DNA of 51,782 nt, from the NCBI GenBank assembly GCA_015058945.1, contig SVBF01000003.1, positions 1-51,782 of the forward strand, in the 5' to 3' direction. A program made the position numbers and the translations under genes. Below are positions 31,296 through 40,911 of the stretch, piece after piece (the first letter of the stretch is position 1; each line of letters opens with the position of its first letter). The stretch is from Erysipelotrichaceae bacterium (GTDB lineage Bacteria > Bacillota_I > Bacilli_A > RFN20 > CAG-826). Below the pieces are notes generated by a model, which was given only the letters and a program-made list of their open reading frames with translations, searched no databases and was not told the origin of the DNA.

Positions 31296-33842
31296 TCACT
31301 CTTTCGAGAGCACGAGCATGAAGAGGATGTTGTTCATGCTGTCCCCGACGTAGCGGAGATCGAGGACGCAGGGAAGGTCATAGCCGCTGCGGTCGCGGAT
31401 GACGATGTGCATCGTGAGGCTGCCCTTGCTATGGATCGCGTCGGCGATGGCGGAGCACATCGCCTCACGCTTACCGGGATCGACCAGGCGCTTCGAGAAG
31501 GTGCGGGTCTTGAATTCGTCGGCGAGCTCATCGCCATCCGCGCCTAAATAGGCGCGCAAACCGTTGGCCGCCACCTCAAAGGCGAGTTCCCCTTCCCGAC
31601 GGTTGATGAAGACGACGGTATCGTGGATGAGCGAGCTCATCAGATTGAGTTTGTCCTCGTGGTCGGTGAGCTTGGTGATGTCCCTCGCGGAGACGTAATA
31701 GCGCTTGCCCTTCTCCTTTTCGCCGAGATAATAGGCGCGCATCAAGAAGGAGGTCAACGTTCCGTTGGTGCGGTAGAAATGGAAAATCCCCTCCGCCCCG
31801 TTAAGGCGGTTATTCGCGCTCTGCTCGAAGAAATCGAGGAACTTGGGTTTGTCCTCCTCGGGCATGAAGCGGCCGATGTCGGTGAGGCGCTCGGCGAAAT
31901 CGGGCACGCCGACGGCCTCATAGAACTGCTGGTTGAAACGGGTGATGTCGACGACCCCATCGTGAACGTAATAGAAGCCGACCGGGCCGAGGATGTCGTT
32001 GAGCATCGAGTCGCTATAGAGGTTGCGGTCGAGGAACTCGCGGATGCGGAACTGCTCGTTGGATTTGAACACAAAGCCGCGGGAGTCGATGGCCTTTTTG
32101 TCCTCGATGAGCTTATGGAAATCCTCCGTCGGCATCGGTTTATAGAAGTAATAGCCCTGGACGTAACGGCAGCCGAGGTCCTCGAGGAAGGAGACCTGCT
32201 CTTTGGTCTCGACGCCCTCGATGATCGTGGGAAGCCCCAAATCCTTGGTCATCGAGACGATGGATTCGAGGATATGGATGCCCCTCACCTCCTCCTTGTG
32301 GTCGAAATGGAGGAAGGCGGCGTCGAGCTTGATCGCGTCGACGTTGATGGTGCTTAGCATGTTGAGCGAGGAATAGCCCGAGCCGAAATCGTCCATCCAG
32401 ACGGTGAAGCCGGCTTCGTGGAGTTCCTTGACGAGGTTATCGACGAGGCTCGCGTTTTCGGTATAGGAGCTTTCGGTGATCTCGACTTTGATGCTCTTTA
32501 ACGGCAGTTCGTATTTCTGGATCAGCGAGGTCAGGTAGCCGACGATGTCGAGGGTCAATAAGTCCGCGCGGCTCACATTGACGGAGATGGGGACATTGGG
32601 TTTGCCGGCGGCGAGAAGCGAATGCTGAAAGGCGCAGACCTTGTCCCAAAGGTATTGGTCGAGGACGGAGACGAAGCCGTATTTCTCAAGCAGCGGGATG
32701 AACTCCGCCGGGGAAACGAAGGAACCGTCTTTGCGTTTCCACCGAGCCAGCGCTTCCGCGCCGACGATCTTGCGGTTGGAGATGCGGCATTGGGGTTGCA
32801 GGAAGAAGGTGATGTGGCCTTCCCTTAACGCTTGCATGAAGGCGGAGAGCAACTCATGCTCGCGCTCCTCGCGACGGTAGAAGGAGGCGTCATAGAAGCG
32901 GATGCGGTTACGGATGTCCGCCTTGGCGTCCCCCGCCACGACGGTCGCCTTATCTAGGGCGCCGGCCAAGTCGCGTTTGTCCCACACTTGGCAGACGCCG
33001 ATCGTGGGCAGGAAGCCGATATGGGCCCCGTTGGCGATAAAAGGTGCGCGTAAGGCCGCGTATAACTTATCGAAATCCTCGGGGACGAAGGGGAGGAAGC
33101 AGGCGAAGTCGTCCTGCAAAAAATAGCCTGCCACGCCGCCACGCGCAGCGCAGAATTCTCTTAAAGCCGCGCCGATCGCGCGCAACAAGCGGTCGCCTTT
33201 ATCATGGCCAAACCATTCGTCATAGAGGCGGAAATGCTCGATGTCGATCGCCGCGAGGCACCACTTCTTGTCCGGGTTCTTCTCGAGGATCTTCGCGGAG
33301 GCGCGAAGGAAGTCGCGGTCCTTGATGAGGCCGGTGATCTCGTCGCGGGGCTCGGCGAATTCGACGTCTTTGTCTAGGCCCGCCTCGCGTAGCTTCAGGC
33401 TATGGATGTCGAGGCCATAGCAACGGGCAATGCCTTTGGGCAAGCCGTAATCGGGCCCATAAAGGATGCATTGCTCGACGTAACGGTAATGGCCATAACG
33501 GTCGCGGAAAAGGAAGTCGTCAAAGACGAAGTTCTTGATCTTGCTCTCGCGGAGGCGCTTCTTGAGTTTCTTGGGGTCAAGAACCTCGCGGAGGCGTTTG
33601 CTATCGTCGGGGTGGACGATATGCTCCGCCATGTATTCGGCGAGCTCGGAGAAGCGGTAATGGCCGGGTGGGAGGAAGTACTTGTTCTCGGCGTGATAGA
33701 CGCGCTTATAGGTGTCCGTCGCGAAATCGACGTCGACGATGACGTCGCAGGAGGAGGACTCCAAATAATCCCGTAGCGAAAGCCCGTCGGCGGTGGATTG
33801 CAGGAGCGAGTAAAGCTGGAAACGCGTCAATGATTCGGCCAT
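31296..33842 (-). CDS. Soluble PAS / degenerate GGDEF / EAL / PAS-like signalling protein
   Basis: 848 residues without membrane helices. Order: a PAS-like N-terminal domain (about 25-155); a GGDEF-type domain (about 165-315) whose active-site loop reads LQDDFACF and is probably inactive as a cyclase; an EAL domain (about 330-575) with GAEALARW, SVNVSRADL, EITESSY, WMDDFGSGYSS, IKLD, IEGVET and VQGYYFYKPM, all catalytic residues present; and a C-terminal PAS-like region (about 600-730) with a further domain of about 110 residues. It should hydrolyse c-di-GMP under control of a bound signal. TATCAT (33854-33859 complement) lies 11 bases before the ATG. Confidence 0.88.
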   Translation of the reverse strand: MAESLTRFQLYSLLQSTADGLSLRDYLESSSCDVIVDVDFATDTYKRVYHAENKYFLPPGHYRFSELAEYMAEHIVHPDDSKRLREVLDPKKLKKRLRESKIKNFVFDDFLFRDRYGHYRYVEQCILYGPDYGLPKGIARCYGLDIHSLKLREAGLDKDVEFAEPRDEITGLIKDRDFLRASAKILEKNPDKKWCLAAIDIEHFRLYDEWFGHDKGDRLLRAIGAALREFCAARGGVAGYFLQDDFACFLPFVPEDFDKLYAALRAPFIANGAHIGFLPTIGVCQVWDKRDLAGALDKATVVAGDAKADIRNRIRFYDASFYRREEREHELLSAFMQALREGHITFFLQPQCRISNRKIVGAEALARWKRKDGSFVSPAEFIPLLEKYGFVSVLDQYLWDKVCAFQHSLLAAGKPNVPISVNVSRADLLTLDIVGYLTSLIQKYELPLKSIKVEITESSYTENASLVDNLVKELHEAGFTVWMDDFGSGYSSLNMLSTINVDAIKLDAAFLHFDHKEEVRGIHILESIVSMTKDLGLPTIIEGVETKEQVSFLEDLGCRYVQGYYFYKPMPTEDFHKLIEDKKAIDSRGFVFKSNEQFRIREFLDRNLYSDSMLNDILGPVGFYYVHDGVVDITRFNQQFYEAVGVPDFAERLTDIGRFMPEEDKPKFLDFFEQSANNRLNGAEGIFHFYRTNGTLTSFLMRAYYLGEKEKGKRYYVSARDITKLTDHEDKLNLMSSLIHDTVVFINRREGELAFEVAANGLRAYLGADGDELADEFKTRTFSKRLVDPGKREAMCSAIADAIHSKGSLTMHIVIRDRSGYDLPCVLDLRYVGDSMNNILFMLVLSKE

Positions 33843-33898
33843 TTGCTGCCCTAATGATACGCGAATGGGCGCACAAAAGTAAGGAGATAGACGAAATA

Positions 33899-33920
33899 GC
33901 CCGTATTCGGCCTAACGGGC
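33899..33920. repeat. Inverted repeat in the divergent PAS-EAL/ackA region
   Basis: GCCCGT and ACGGGC face each other across ten bases; the right arm can also pair as GGGC-ACGTC-GCCC with the next bases. No T-run follows. It may be a regulator site between the two divergent promoters. Confidence 0.3.
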
Positions 33921-33971
33921 ACGTCGCCCACATGACTTATCGTGCGCTGGTGAAACCCCCTTCTTTCGGTG

Positions 33972-33977
33972 TATGAT
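33972..33977 (+). promoter_or_regulatory. ackA -10 box
   Basis: TATGAT at 33972-33977, with a weak -35 GTGAAA 16 bases upstream. The message would carry a leader of about 22 bases containing AAGGAG, in contrast to the leaderless genes of the window. Confidence 0.5.
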
Positions 33978-34005
33978 TTCTCCGTTAAACCAAGGAGATA
34001 TCCAC

Positions 34006-35214
34006 ATGTACAAAGTCATGGCCGTCAACTGCGGCTCTTCCTCCCTCAAATACAAGCTCTACGAGATGCCCGAAGAAAAGGTCCTTTGCTCCGGCAACGT
34101 CGAGCGCATCGGCCTCGAAGAAGGCATCTTCGGCATCAAGTTCGCCGACAAGAAGATTGAGGAAAAACTCCCCGTCCCCGACCACGCCGTCGGCGCCAAG
34201 CTCGTCCTCGACGCGCTCACCAAATACGGCATCGTCAAATCCCTCGACGAGATCAAATGCGTCGGCCACCGCGTCGTCCAAGGCGGCAAATATTTCTCTT
34301 CCTCGGCCGAATTCGACCAGAAGAACGCCGACATCATCGAGTCGCTCACCCCGCTCGACCCGCTGCACGCCCCGGCCCACATCACCGGTTGGAAAGCCTT
34401 CTGCAAAGCCCTCCCTGGCGTCCCATCCATCGCCGTCTTTGACACCGCCTTCCATCAGACGATGGAACCTGAGGATTACCTCTACCCGATTCCCTACGAA
34501 CTGAGCGAGAAATACGATTGCCGCCGCTACGGCGCCCACGGCACCTCCCATAACTACCTCGCCGACACCGCCATCGAGCACTATTTCGGCGGCAAGGCCG
34601 AAGGCACCAGGATCCTCTCCTGCCACATCGGCTCCGGCTCCTCTTTATGCGCCATTAAAGACGGTAAGTGCATCGCCACCACCATGGGCCTCACCCCGTT
34701 AGGCGGCGTCATGATGGGCACCCGCACCGGCGACATCGACCCCTCGGTCATGGATTATCTCTGCAACTGCACCGGTAAGTCCGTCGACGAGATGTACGAC
34801 ATCTTTAACAAGAAATCCGGCCTCCTTGGCGTAAGCGGCGTCTCCAGCGACACCCGCGACGTCGAAGACGCCGCCAAGAAAGGCAACAAGCGCGCCCTTC
34901 TTTCCGCCAAACTCTTCGCCAGGCGCGTCGCCGACTTCATCGGCCAATATTATGTCCGCCTCGGCCGCATCGACCTCATCATCTTCTCCGCCGGCATCGG
35001 CGAGAACAGCGACTTCTTCCGCGAACTCATCCTTAAGGATGTCGAGGAAGCACTCGGTCTTAAGATCGACTACGCCAAGAACATCGGCCTCCGCGGCAAA
35101 GAAGAGACGCTCTCCCTCCCCGATTCCAAGATCAAGGTCGTCGTTTTGCCGACCGACGAGGAAGTCATGATCGCCCGCGATTGCCTCAGGAGAATCGAAA
35201 ATGGCCGCATCTAA
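34006..35214 (+). CDS. ackA: Acetate kinase
   Basis: 402 residues from the ATG at 34006, chosen for AAGGAGATATCCAC just before it; an upstream in-frame ATG overlaps the -10 box. It interconverts acetyl phosphate and acetate with ATP formation, the last step of acetate fermentation. VNCGSSSLKYKL at the start, GHRVVQGG, FDTAFHQTM, RRYGAHGTSH, HIGSGSSLCAIKDGK, MGTRTGDIDP and FSAGIGENS are the acetokinase signatures. No pta gene adjoins; the DHH gene follows with a 14-base overlap. Confidence 0.97.
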   Translation: MYKVMAVNCGSSSLKYKLYEMPEEKVLCSGNVERIGLEEGIFGIKFADKKIEEKLPVPDHAVGAKLVLDALTKYGIVKSLDEIKCVGHRVVQGGKYFSSSAEFDQKNADIIESLTPLDPLHAPAHITGWKAFCKALPGVPSIAVFDTAFHQTMEPEDYLYPIPYELSEKYDCRRYGAHGTSHNYLADTAIEHYFGGKAEGTRILSCHIGSGSSLCAIKDGKCIATTMGLTPLGGVMMGTRTGDIDPSVMDYLCNCTGKSVDEMYDIFNKKSGLLGVSGVSSDTRDVEDAAKKGNKRALLSAKLFARRVADFIGQYYVRLGRIDLIIFSAGIGENSDFFRELILKDVEEALGLKIDYAKNIGLRGKEETLSLPDSKIKVVVLPTDEEVMIARDCLRRIENGRI

Positions 35215-36211
35215 GCTCGACTCGATCATCCTCGAATACGGCAAAGCCCACAAAAAGGAATACAAGGCGATCTATCGCGCCATCGAGCGTTACGACAAGA
35301 TCGTCGTCTTCCGCCACCTCAAACCCGACTATGACGCCCAAGGGACCCAGATGGGTGTCTATACCTTCCTAAAGGATAACTTCCCCGAGAAGGAAATCCA
35401 TTATGTCGGCGATAACCACGTCACCTTCACTCCCCGCCTCTTCCCTGAGACGGAGAATCTCTCCAACGACTGGTTCACCTCCAACAAGTTCCTCGCCATC
35501 ATCTGCGACGTCGGCGACCCCGAACGCATCGCCGATCCGCGCTTCAAGCACGCGAAATACAAAGTCAAAATCGATCACCATCCTTGCAAGAAGGAAATCG
35601 CGCGTGCGAGTGTGTGCGACACCGAACTCGCCGCGGCGGCCGAACTCGCGGCCGACATCTTCCTCAACTGGAAGGGCAAGACCATGTCCGTCGAAGCCGC
35701 CTATTGGTTCTATATCGGCATCGTCGGCGACTCCGGTCGTTTTCTCTTCTCAAGCACTTCCCCCCACACCTTCTCCGTCGCCCAAGCTTTGCTTGCGACC
35801 GGCTTAAAGCTTTCCCCGCTTTATCAGAAGATGTATGAGAAGGACATCGATTCGCTCCGCTCCCTAGCCTATGTCCTAAGCCACTTTCAGGTCTCTCCTC
35901 ACGGCGTGGCCTACTATTGCTTGCCTAAGGACGTCCAGGAAGAGCTCCACATCACCCCAGAGCAAGGTAAAGAGCACGTCAACACCTTCTCCAACATCCG
36001 TGGCATCAACGCCTGGTGTTCCATCACCGAAGACCCCAACCCCAAGGATTACTGCTGGCGCATCTCCATCCGTTCCAAGGGGAAGGACATCTCCGGCATC
36101 GCGAACAAATACGAAGGCGGCGGACATGCCCAGGCTAGCGGCGCCAAAATCAAAGACCTCACGGTCCTGCCCCGCTTCATCGCCGACCTCGACGCCTTAT
36201 TCGCCGAGTAA
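35201..36211 (+). CDS. DHH/DHHA1 phosphoesterase, NrnA-like
   Basis: 336 residues. N-terminal DHH domain: HLKPDYDAQGTQMGVYTFL, ICDVGDPER, KIDHHPCKKE (the DHH motif), and IVGDSGRFLFSSTSP. C-terminal DHHA1 domain with YEGGGHAQASGAKI (GGGH motif). This layout is that of NrnA-type enzymes, which degrade very short RNAs (nanoRNA, pGpG) and dephosphorylate pAp. With two c-di-GMP phosphodiesterases nearby, hydrolysis of their pGpG product is plausible but inferred. AGGAG eight bases upstream lies inside ackA, so the two are coupled. Confidence 0.88.
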   Translation: MAASKLDSIILEYGKAHKKEYKAIYRAIERYDKIVVFRHLKPDYDAQGTQMGVYTFLKDNFPEKEIHYVGDNHVTFTPRLFPETENLSNDWFTSNKFLAIICDVGDPERIADPRFKHAKYKVKIDHHPCKKEIARASVCDTELAAAAELAADIFLNWKGKTMSVEAAYWFYIGIVGDSGRFLFSSTSPHTFSVAQALLATGLKLSPLYQKMYEKDIDSLRSLAYVLSHFQVSPHGVAYYCLPKDVQEELHITPEQGKEHVNTFSNIRGINAWCSITEDPNPKDYCWRISIRSKGKDISGIANKYEGGGHAQASGAKIKDLTVLPRFIADLDALFAE

Positions 36212-36216
36212 AAAAG

Positions 36217-36711
36217 CTATTTCCGATAAACCGCGAGCACCTCGCCGACATACATGCGGTGGGGTGCTTGTTTTTCATAATATTTGGCGAAGGTCTCTTC
36301 GCTCATGTTCTCCTTGAGGAGGTCCGCGAAATAGATCTTGCGGCACACTAAGACAAGGTTCGCCTCCTCATAGGTGGTGACCCCATCGATCTCCATGGGA
36401 TGCAGCCCGGCTTTTTGGTCTTTGTTTCCCTCCCGTCCGGAGAAGGTGCCCATGACGCTTAAGGCCTCGCGGTTGCCCTCGGGGAAGAAAGAGACCGAGA
36501 AGAGGTCGTTCTTCTCCATGAACGAATAAGTGTGACGGGCGGGTTTGACGTAAACGGTCGCGACGCTTTTGCCCCAAAGGGTTCCAAGCTCGCCCCAACT
36601 GATGGTCATCGCGTTATGGTCGTTAAGAGGTCCGGCAGAGACTAATGCCCAGCCTTTATCGAAGGCGCAAAAGGGGGAGAGGCTAAGTTCTTTCAGATCG
36701 ATTTTGTTCAT
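36217..36711 (-). CDS. Flavin reductase-like FMN-binding protein
   Basis: 164 residues from the ATG at 36711, which has AGGAG at good distance; the ATG two codons earlier touches the ribosome site. It is a split-barrel flavin reductase-like domain: LVSAGPLNDHNAMTISWG, YVKPARHTYSFMEKNDLFSVSFF and the C-terminal HRMYVGEVLAVYRK. Such proteins bind FMN and reduce flavin or act as small oxidoreductases. It overlaps the alpha/beta hydrolase gene (ATGA at 36714-36717) and converges on the DHH gene with five bases between stops. Confidence 0.85.
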   Translation of the reverse strand: MNKIDLKELSLSPFCAFDKGWALVSAGPLNDHNAMTISWGELGTLWGKSVATVYVKPARHTYSFMEKNDLFSVSFFPEGNREALSVMGTFSGREGNKDQKAGLHPMEIDGVTTYEEANLVLVCRKIYFADLLKENMSEETFAKYYEKQAPHRMYVGEVLAVYRK

Positions 36712-36713
36712 GT

Positions 36714-37760
36714 TCATTCTCCTAAATATGCGTGGATTCTTTCGACCAGAAGCGGGTCCATTTCGGAGCTTTTCTCCTTATCGACCGCATCGATAAATGA
36801 ATCAACTTCTTGAATATTGTCCTTATTAATTCCTTCCAATTTCGGATTAATTTCGTCACTTACATATTTTCTTGCATTTTTGCTTAGCCACGGCGTTTTA
36901 TGTGTCGCGTCACTGCGGTAAAGCTCGTGGGTTGCATCGTCGACCTTATGAAAGAGACTCGTGCTTTCAAGTGGCACCGTCCCATCGTTTTCGCCTTGGA
37001 CGAAGAAGCCTTTGATCCCGCTTTTCTTCACGGCGTCGCTTGCGGAAGCGAAGGCGGTTTGGCCATAGGCGCACCAAGTCGTGAAGGCAAAAGGAGGCAC
37101 GGTCGCGTAGATAACGGGGCCGACTTTCTTCCTCGCCATCGCAAGCATCTCGTCATAGGGCCGATCGAAGGCGGAGAAGGCGATCAGTTTGTCCGCCTTG
37201 ACCCCGAGGGATAGGCTCTCGCTGACGCCATAGCCACCCCAGGAATATCCGGAGAGGACGAAAGTGTTTTCCATTAACGAGGAGGAAACCAAATATTCAT
37301 AGCAAGAGGCGACGTCCAACGCGCTTTGGTAGAGATTCTCCATCCCCGCCCCTTCGGATTTGCCTGAACCAGTCAAGTCCAAGGCGAAGAGGGAGTATCC
37401 CGCTTCGACGTAAAGGTTCTCCACCGCGATCTCGACCCCATCGCTAAGGGAATTCATGCCATGGGCGAAGAGCACCAGCCCCTTCGATTCCCCCTCGGGG
37501 CGATAGAGATAACCATAGAGTTCGCCCGCCTTGCCGGGGAAGTGGCGTTCCTCCCGCTTTTGCAGCGAAGGATAATCCTCGCGCCGCTTATAGATCCGGT
37601 TCTCCAGGCGATTCGCGTCTTCTATGTTCGAGCCGCGATGATCGAAGACGAGGTGGTTCACGACCAAGGTCGCGATTACCCCACCGCCGAAATAAAGGAC
37701 CAGCGCGCCGAAAACGATGGAGAGGACGACTCTCTTGGCCTTTTTCCTGTCTTTGGACAT
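36714..37760 (-). CDS. Membrane-anchored alpha/beta hydrolase
   Basis: 348 residues from the ATG at 37760, six bases after TAAAAT (37767-37772 complement); the ATG at 37766 directly abuts that box. One N-terminal membrane helix (about 10-34, VVLSIVFGALVLYFGGGVIATLVV) is followed by a serine hydrolase fold. The nucleophile elbow is SGYSWGGYG, the acid is in GENDGTVP and the His in DATHKTPW. LVLFAHGMNSLSDG is the oxyanion strand. It resembles lysophospholipase/esterase-like proteins anchored outside the membrane; the substrate is unknown. It overlaps the flavin reductase gene by four bases. Confidence 0.85.
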   Translation of the reverse strand: MSKDRKKAKRVVLSIVFGALVLYFGGGVIATLVVNHLVFDHRGSNIEDANRLENRIYKRREDYPSLQKREERHFPGKAGELYGYLYRPEGESKGLVLFAHGMNSLSDGVEIAVENLYVEAGYSLFALDLTGSGKSEGAGMENLYQSALDVASCYEYLVSSSLMENTFVLSGYSWGGYGVSESLSLGVKADKLIAFSAFDRPYDEMLAMARKKVGPVIYATVPPFAFTTWCAYGQTAFASASDAVKKSGIKGFFVQGENDGTVPLESTSLFHKVDDATHELYRSDATHKTPWLSKNARKYVSDEINPKLEGINKDNIQEVDSFIDAVDKEKSSEMDPLLVERIHAYLGE

Positions 37761-37856
37761 ATCCATATTTTACCTTGCAACCCATAAGACAAACACGGGT
37801 TTTCGTCGCCAAGATCGATTATGGCCTCTACCACCTTATAGACCCTTATTTAAGGG

Positions 37857-37865
37857 TGCTATAAT
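37857..37865 (+). promoter_or_regulatory. Extended -10 promoter of the dnaE-polA-mutM/coaE operon
   Basis: TGC-TATAAT at 37857-37865, nine bases before the dnaE ATG; no Shine-Dalgarno between them. Confidence 0.65.
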
Positions 37866-37874
37866 TCCACCAAG

Positions 37875-40800
37875 ATGGATTTCTTCCCGCTGCACGTATA
37901 TACCGGCTATAGCTTTCTCAAAAGCGGACTAAGCCTTCCCGCCTATGTCGCCTTATGCAAAAAGAAGGGGCAATCCTTTTGCTGCGTCTCCGATTATCAG
38001 ACGATGACCGGTTTTCCCGAACTCACCGACCTCTGCGCCCAAGCCGGCCTCAAACCGGTATATGCGATGGACTTAAGCGTCGAAGGGTACCTCTTCACCG
38101 CCATCGTCCTCTCTGAGCAAGGCTACATGACCTTGATTGAACTGAACCTGATGCTCAGCAAAGGCGAGATCTCCCTCGCGGAATTAAAGAACCATACCCT
38201 CGGGCTCGCCTTCATCCTCGATCTAAGCGTGCCCAAGCTCATCGACCTTAGCCTCGAAGGCAAATCCGCCTACGCGACCGCTTTGTCTTCGGTCCTAAAA
38301 GGCATGGGCAACGTCTATCTCGGCATCCCCTACATGCCCTCCCGCCACGAATATGTTTCCTTCATAAAGGAATTCGTCGCCCAATACCCCTATGAGACCG
38401 TGGCCTTCCCCCACGTCCGTTACGCAAAACCGGAGGACGCGATCGCCCTCTCCATCGTCGAGGCCATCGATTCCGACGGCACCCTCACCGAGAAACACGC
38501 CCTCGGAACGCAGTGTTATCTCGACGAAGGGTCCTTAACCGACTATTACTCCCCCGGCGAACTGTCGACGCCCCTAAAGATCGCCTCCCTCATCAATTTC
38601 ACCTTCGCCAAACGCCGCGGTAAGCTTCCCACTTACCCCAATCCCTCCGGCGAGGATAGCCGCGCCTTGCTACGCCGCGCCTCCCATATCGGGTTAAACC
38701 GCAGGCTGCCAAACCATGGCAAAGAATATGAGGAGCGCCTCGAATACGAACTAAGCGTCATCGAGAAGATGGGTTACTGCGACTATTTCCTCATCGTCGC
38801 CGATTACGTCTCCTACGCGAAGAAACATGGCATCTCCGTCGGCCCGGGACGTGGTAGTTCCGCCGGTAGCCTCGTCGCCTTCGCCTTAGGCATCGTGACC
38901 CCCGATCCCCTCAAATACGGATTGCTTTTTGAACGCTTCCTCAACCCCGACCGTCAATCGATGCCCGACATCGACGTCGATTTCTGCGACGTAAGGCGCG
39001 ACGAGGTCGTCCATTATCTGCAAGAGAAATACGGCCATGACCGCGTCGCCCATATCGTCACCATGCAGACCTTAGGCGCGAAGGCCTCCATCCGTGACAT
39101 CGGTCGCGTCTATGGCTATGAGCCGCGCCACATCGACATGCTCGCGAAGGCCATTGGGAAAAATACCCTCACTTTGCGGCAAAACTACCGTCAAAACCCC
39201 GCCTTTCGCTCCCTTGTCGACAGCGATTCCTTCTATTTGGAGATCGTCACCTTGGCGTCCAAGATCGAAGGCTTGCCCCGCCAAGCGGGCCTTCACGCCG
39301 CCGGCATCGTCTTATCGGAAGAACCTCTTTCGCACATCATCCCCGTCACCGAGAACCCCGGCGTCGGGCTCGTCGCGCAGTACGAGATGAACCACTTGGA
39401 GGAGCAAGGCGTCCTCAAGATGGACTTGCTCGGTCTGCGTAACCTCACCATCGTCGACCATTGCCTTGAGCTTATCGAGGCCACCCACGGAACCAAACTC
39501 GATTACGCCACGTTGCCTTACGAAGATCCTGACGCGATCAAATTGATCGCCGCGGGAAAGACGCTTGGCTTATTCCAACTCGAGTCCGCCGGCATGAACC
39601 GCGCGATCATGAGCGTGAAGCCGACCCTATTCACCGACGTCGTCGCCATCATCGCCTTGTTCCGCCCCGGCCCGATGGAAAACATCCCTTCCTTCGGCAG
39701 GCGCAAAGCGGGCAAAGAGAAGATCACCTACCCCTCGCCCGTTCTCGAGCCCTATCTCAAGGAGACCTACGGCATCATCGTCTATCAGGAGCAAGTCATG
39801 CAATGTGTCCGCGCCCTCGCGGGATTCTCCTTCGCCGAAGCGGATTCGTTCCGCCGCGCGGTCAGTAAGAAAGACGCGAAGAAACTCGAATCGCTCAAAG
39901 AGGGTTTCATCGCCGGCTGCGTAAACAAAGGCACCGATCCCAAAGTCGCGGAGAACCTCTATGAGGTCATCTTCAAATTCGCGGGCTATGGCTTCAACAA
40001 ATCCCACGCGGTCGTCTACACGATCCTCACCTGCCAAATGGCCTACCTCAAAGCCCATTACCCGCTGGAATTCTATTGTGCGATCCTCGACGACACCTCT
40101 AGCGGCGATCCCAAGTTCGCCGCCCTTTCCCACGAGATTAAATCCTCGGGTTATCGCTTTGCCTTACCCTCCATCAACAAAGCCTCCTATCGTTTCACCC
40201 CCGATGGCAAGACCATCGTCTTCCCCCTCACCGCGGTGAAGTCTTTGCAGGGTGCGCTCACCCACAAAATCATCGAGGAGCGCGAACTAGGCGGCGCATA
40301 CAAGGACATCTTCGACTTTGCCTTAAGGAACAAGAAGAACGGCCTGACCTTGCTCTCCCTCGTCAAACTCATCGACGCGGGGTGTTTCGATGAGTTCGGC
40401 TATAACCGCGCGAGGCTAAGGCTCGCCGCCGATAGCGCCATCCGCTATGCGGAAAACTTCGCCGGGGAATCCGGCCAGGAATTGCTCCTCGGCTTCGATT
40501 TTCCCAAACCAGAGATCCCGATGGCGGAGGCCACCAAGATGGACGATCTCCTCGCCGAGAGGGAATGCCTTGGGGTTATGGTCTCTGGCTCCCCTTTGGA
40601 AAGCAAGGCGGAGGAAATCCGCGCCCAGGGACTAAGGAAGCTAAGCGAACTAAGCCCATCCTCCCAAGAAGCCTATTACGCCGCGGTCGTCTCTTCCTGC
40701 AAGGCCGTCACGACCAAAAAAGGCACCCGCATGGCCTTCCTCACCCTCTATGATGAGGAAGCCGTCGTCGAGGTCGCCCTCTTCGCCGAGACCTATGACC

Positions 40801-40901
40801 AATGCTATCCCCTCCTTAAGGACGGGACGCTGATCAAGGCGAGCATCTACCCCAACAAGCGACGCGAAGGCTACTGCGCCGCCAAAATCGAAAGGCTATA
40901 A
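37875..40901 (+). CDS. dnaE: DNA polymerase III alpha subunit, DnaE type
   Basis: 1008 residues, somewhat shorter than E. coli DnaE. A PHP domain starts the protein, but its metal motif is reduced: PLHVYTGYSFLKSG keeps one His where active PHP domains have His-x-His. The polymerase core has GPGRGSSAGSLVAFALGI (about 325), the catalytic Asp pair in MPDIDVDF (about 363-370), the third Asp in KMDLLGLRNL, and GYGFNKSHAVVYT. Helix-hairpin-helix and OB domains end the protein. It is the replicative or lagging-strand polymerase. No PolC is in the window. polA follows after ten bases. Confidence 0.95.
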   Translation: MDFFPLHVYTGYSFLKSGLSLPAYVALCKKKGQSFCCVSDYQTMTGFPELTDLCAQAGLKPVYAMDLSVEGYLFTAIVLSEQGYMTLIELNLMLSKGEISLAELKNHTLGLAFILDLSVPKLIDLSLEGKSAYATALSSVLKGMGNVYLGIPYMPSRHEYVSFIKEFVAQYPYETVAFPHVRYAKPEDAIALSIVEAIDSDGTLTEKHALGTQCYLDEGSLTDYYSPGELSTPLKIASLINFTFAKRRGKLPTYPNPSGEDSRALLRRASHIGLNRRLPNHGKEYEERLEYELSVIEKMGYCDYFLIVADYVSYAKKHGISVGPGRGSSAGSLVAFALGIVTPDPLKYGLLFERFLNPDRQSMPDIDVDFCDVRRDEVVHYLQEKYGHDRVAHIVTMQTLGAKASIRDIGRVYGYEPRHIDMLAKAIGKNTLTLRQNYRQNPAFRSLVDSDSFYLEIVTLASKIEGLPRQAGLHAAGIVLSEEPLSHIIPVTENPGVGLVAQYEMNHLEEQGVLKMDLLGLRNLTIVDHCLELIEATHGTKLDYATLPYEDPDAIKLIAAGKTLGLFQLESAGMNRAIMSVKPTLFTDVVAIIALFRPGPMENIPSFGRRKAGKEKITYPSPVLEPYLKETYGIIVYQEQVMQCVRALAGFSFAEADSFRRAVSKKDAKKLESLKEGFIAGCVNKGTDPKVAENLYEVIFKFAGYGFNKSHAVVYTILTCQMAYLKAHYPLEFYCAILDDTSSGDPKFAALSHEIKSSGYRFALPSINKASYRFTPDGKTIVFPLTAVKSLQGALTHKIIEERELGGAYKDIFDFALRNKKNGLTLLSLVKLIDAGCFDEFGYNRARLRLAADSAIRYAENFAGESGQELLLGFDFPKPEIPMAEATKMDDLLAERECLGVMVSGSPLESKAEEIRAQGLRKLSELSPSSQEAYYAAVVSSCKAVTTKKGTRMAFLTLYDEEAVVEVALFAETYDQCYPLLKDGTLIKASIYPNKRREGYCAAKIERL

Positions 40902-40911
40902 GGAGCACACC

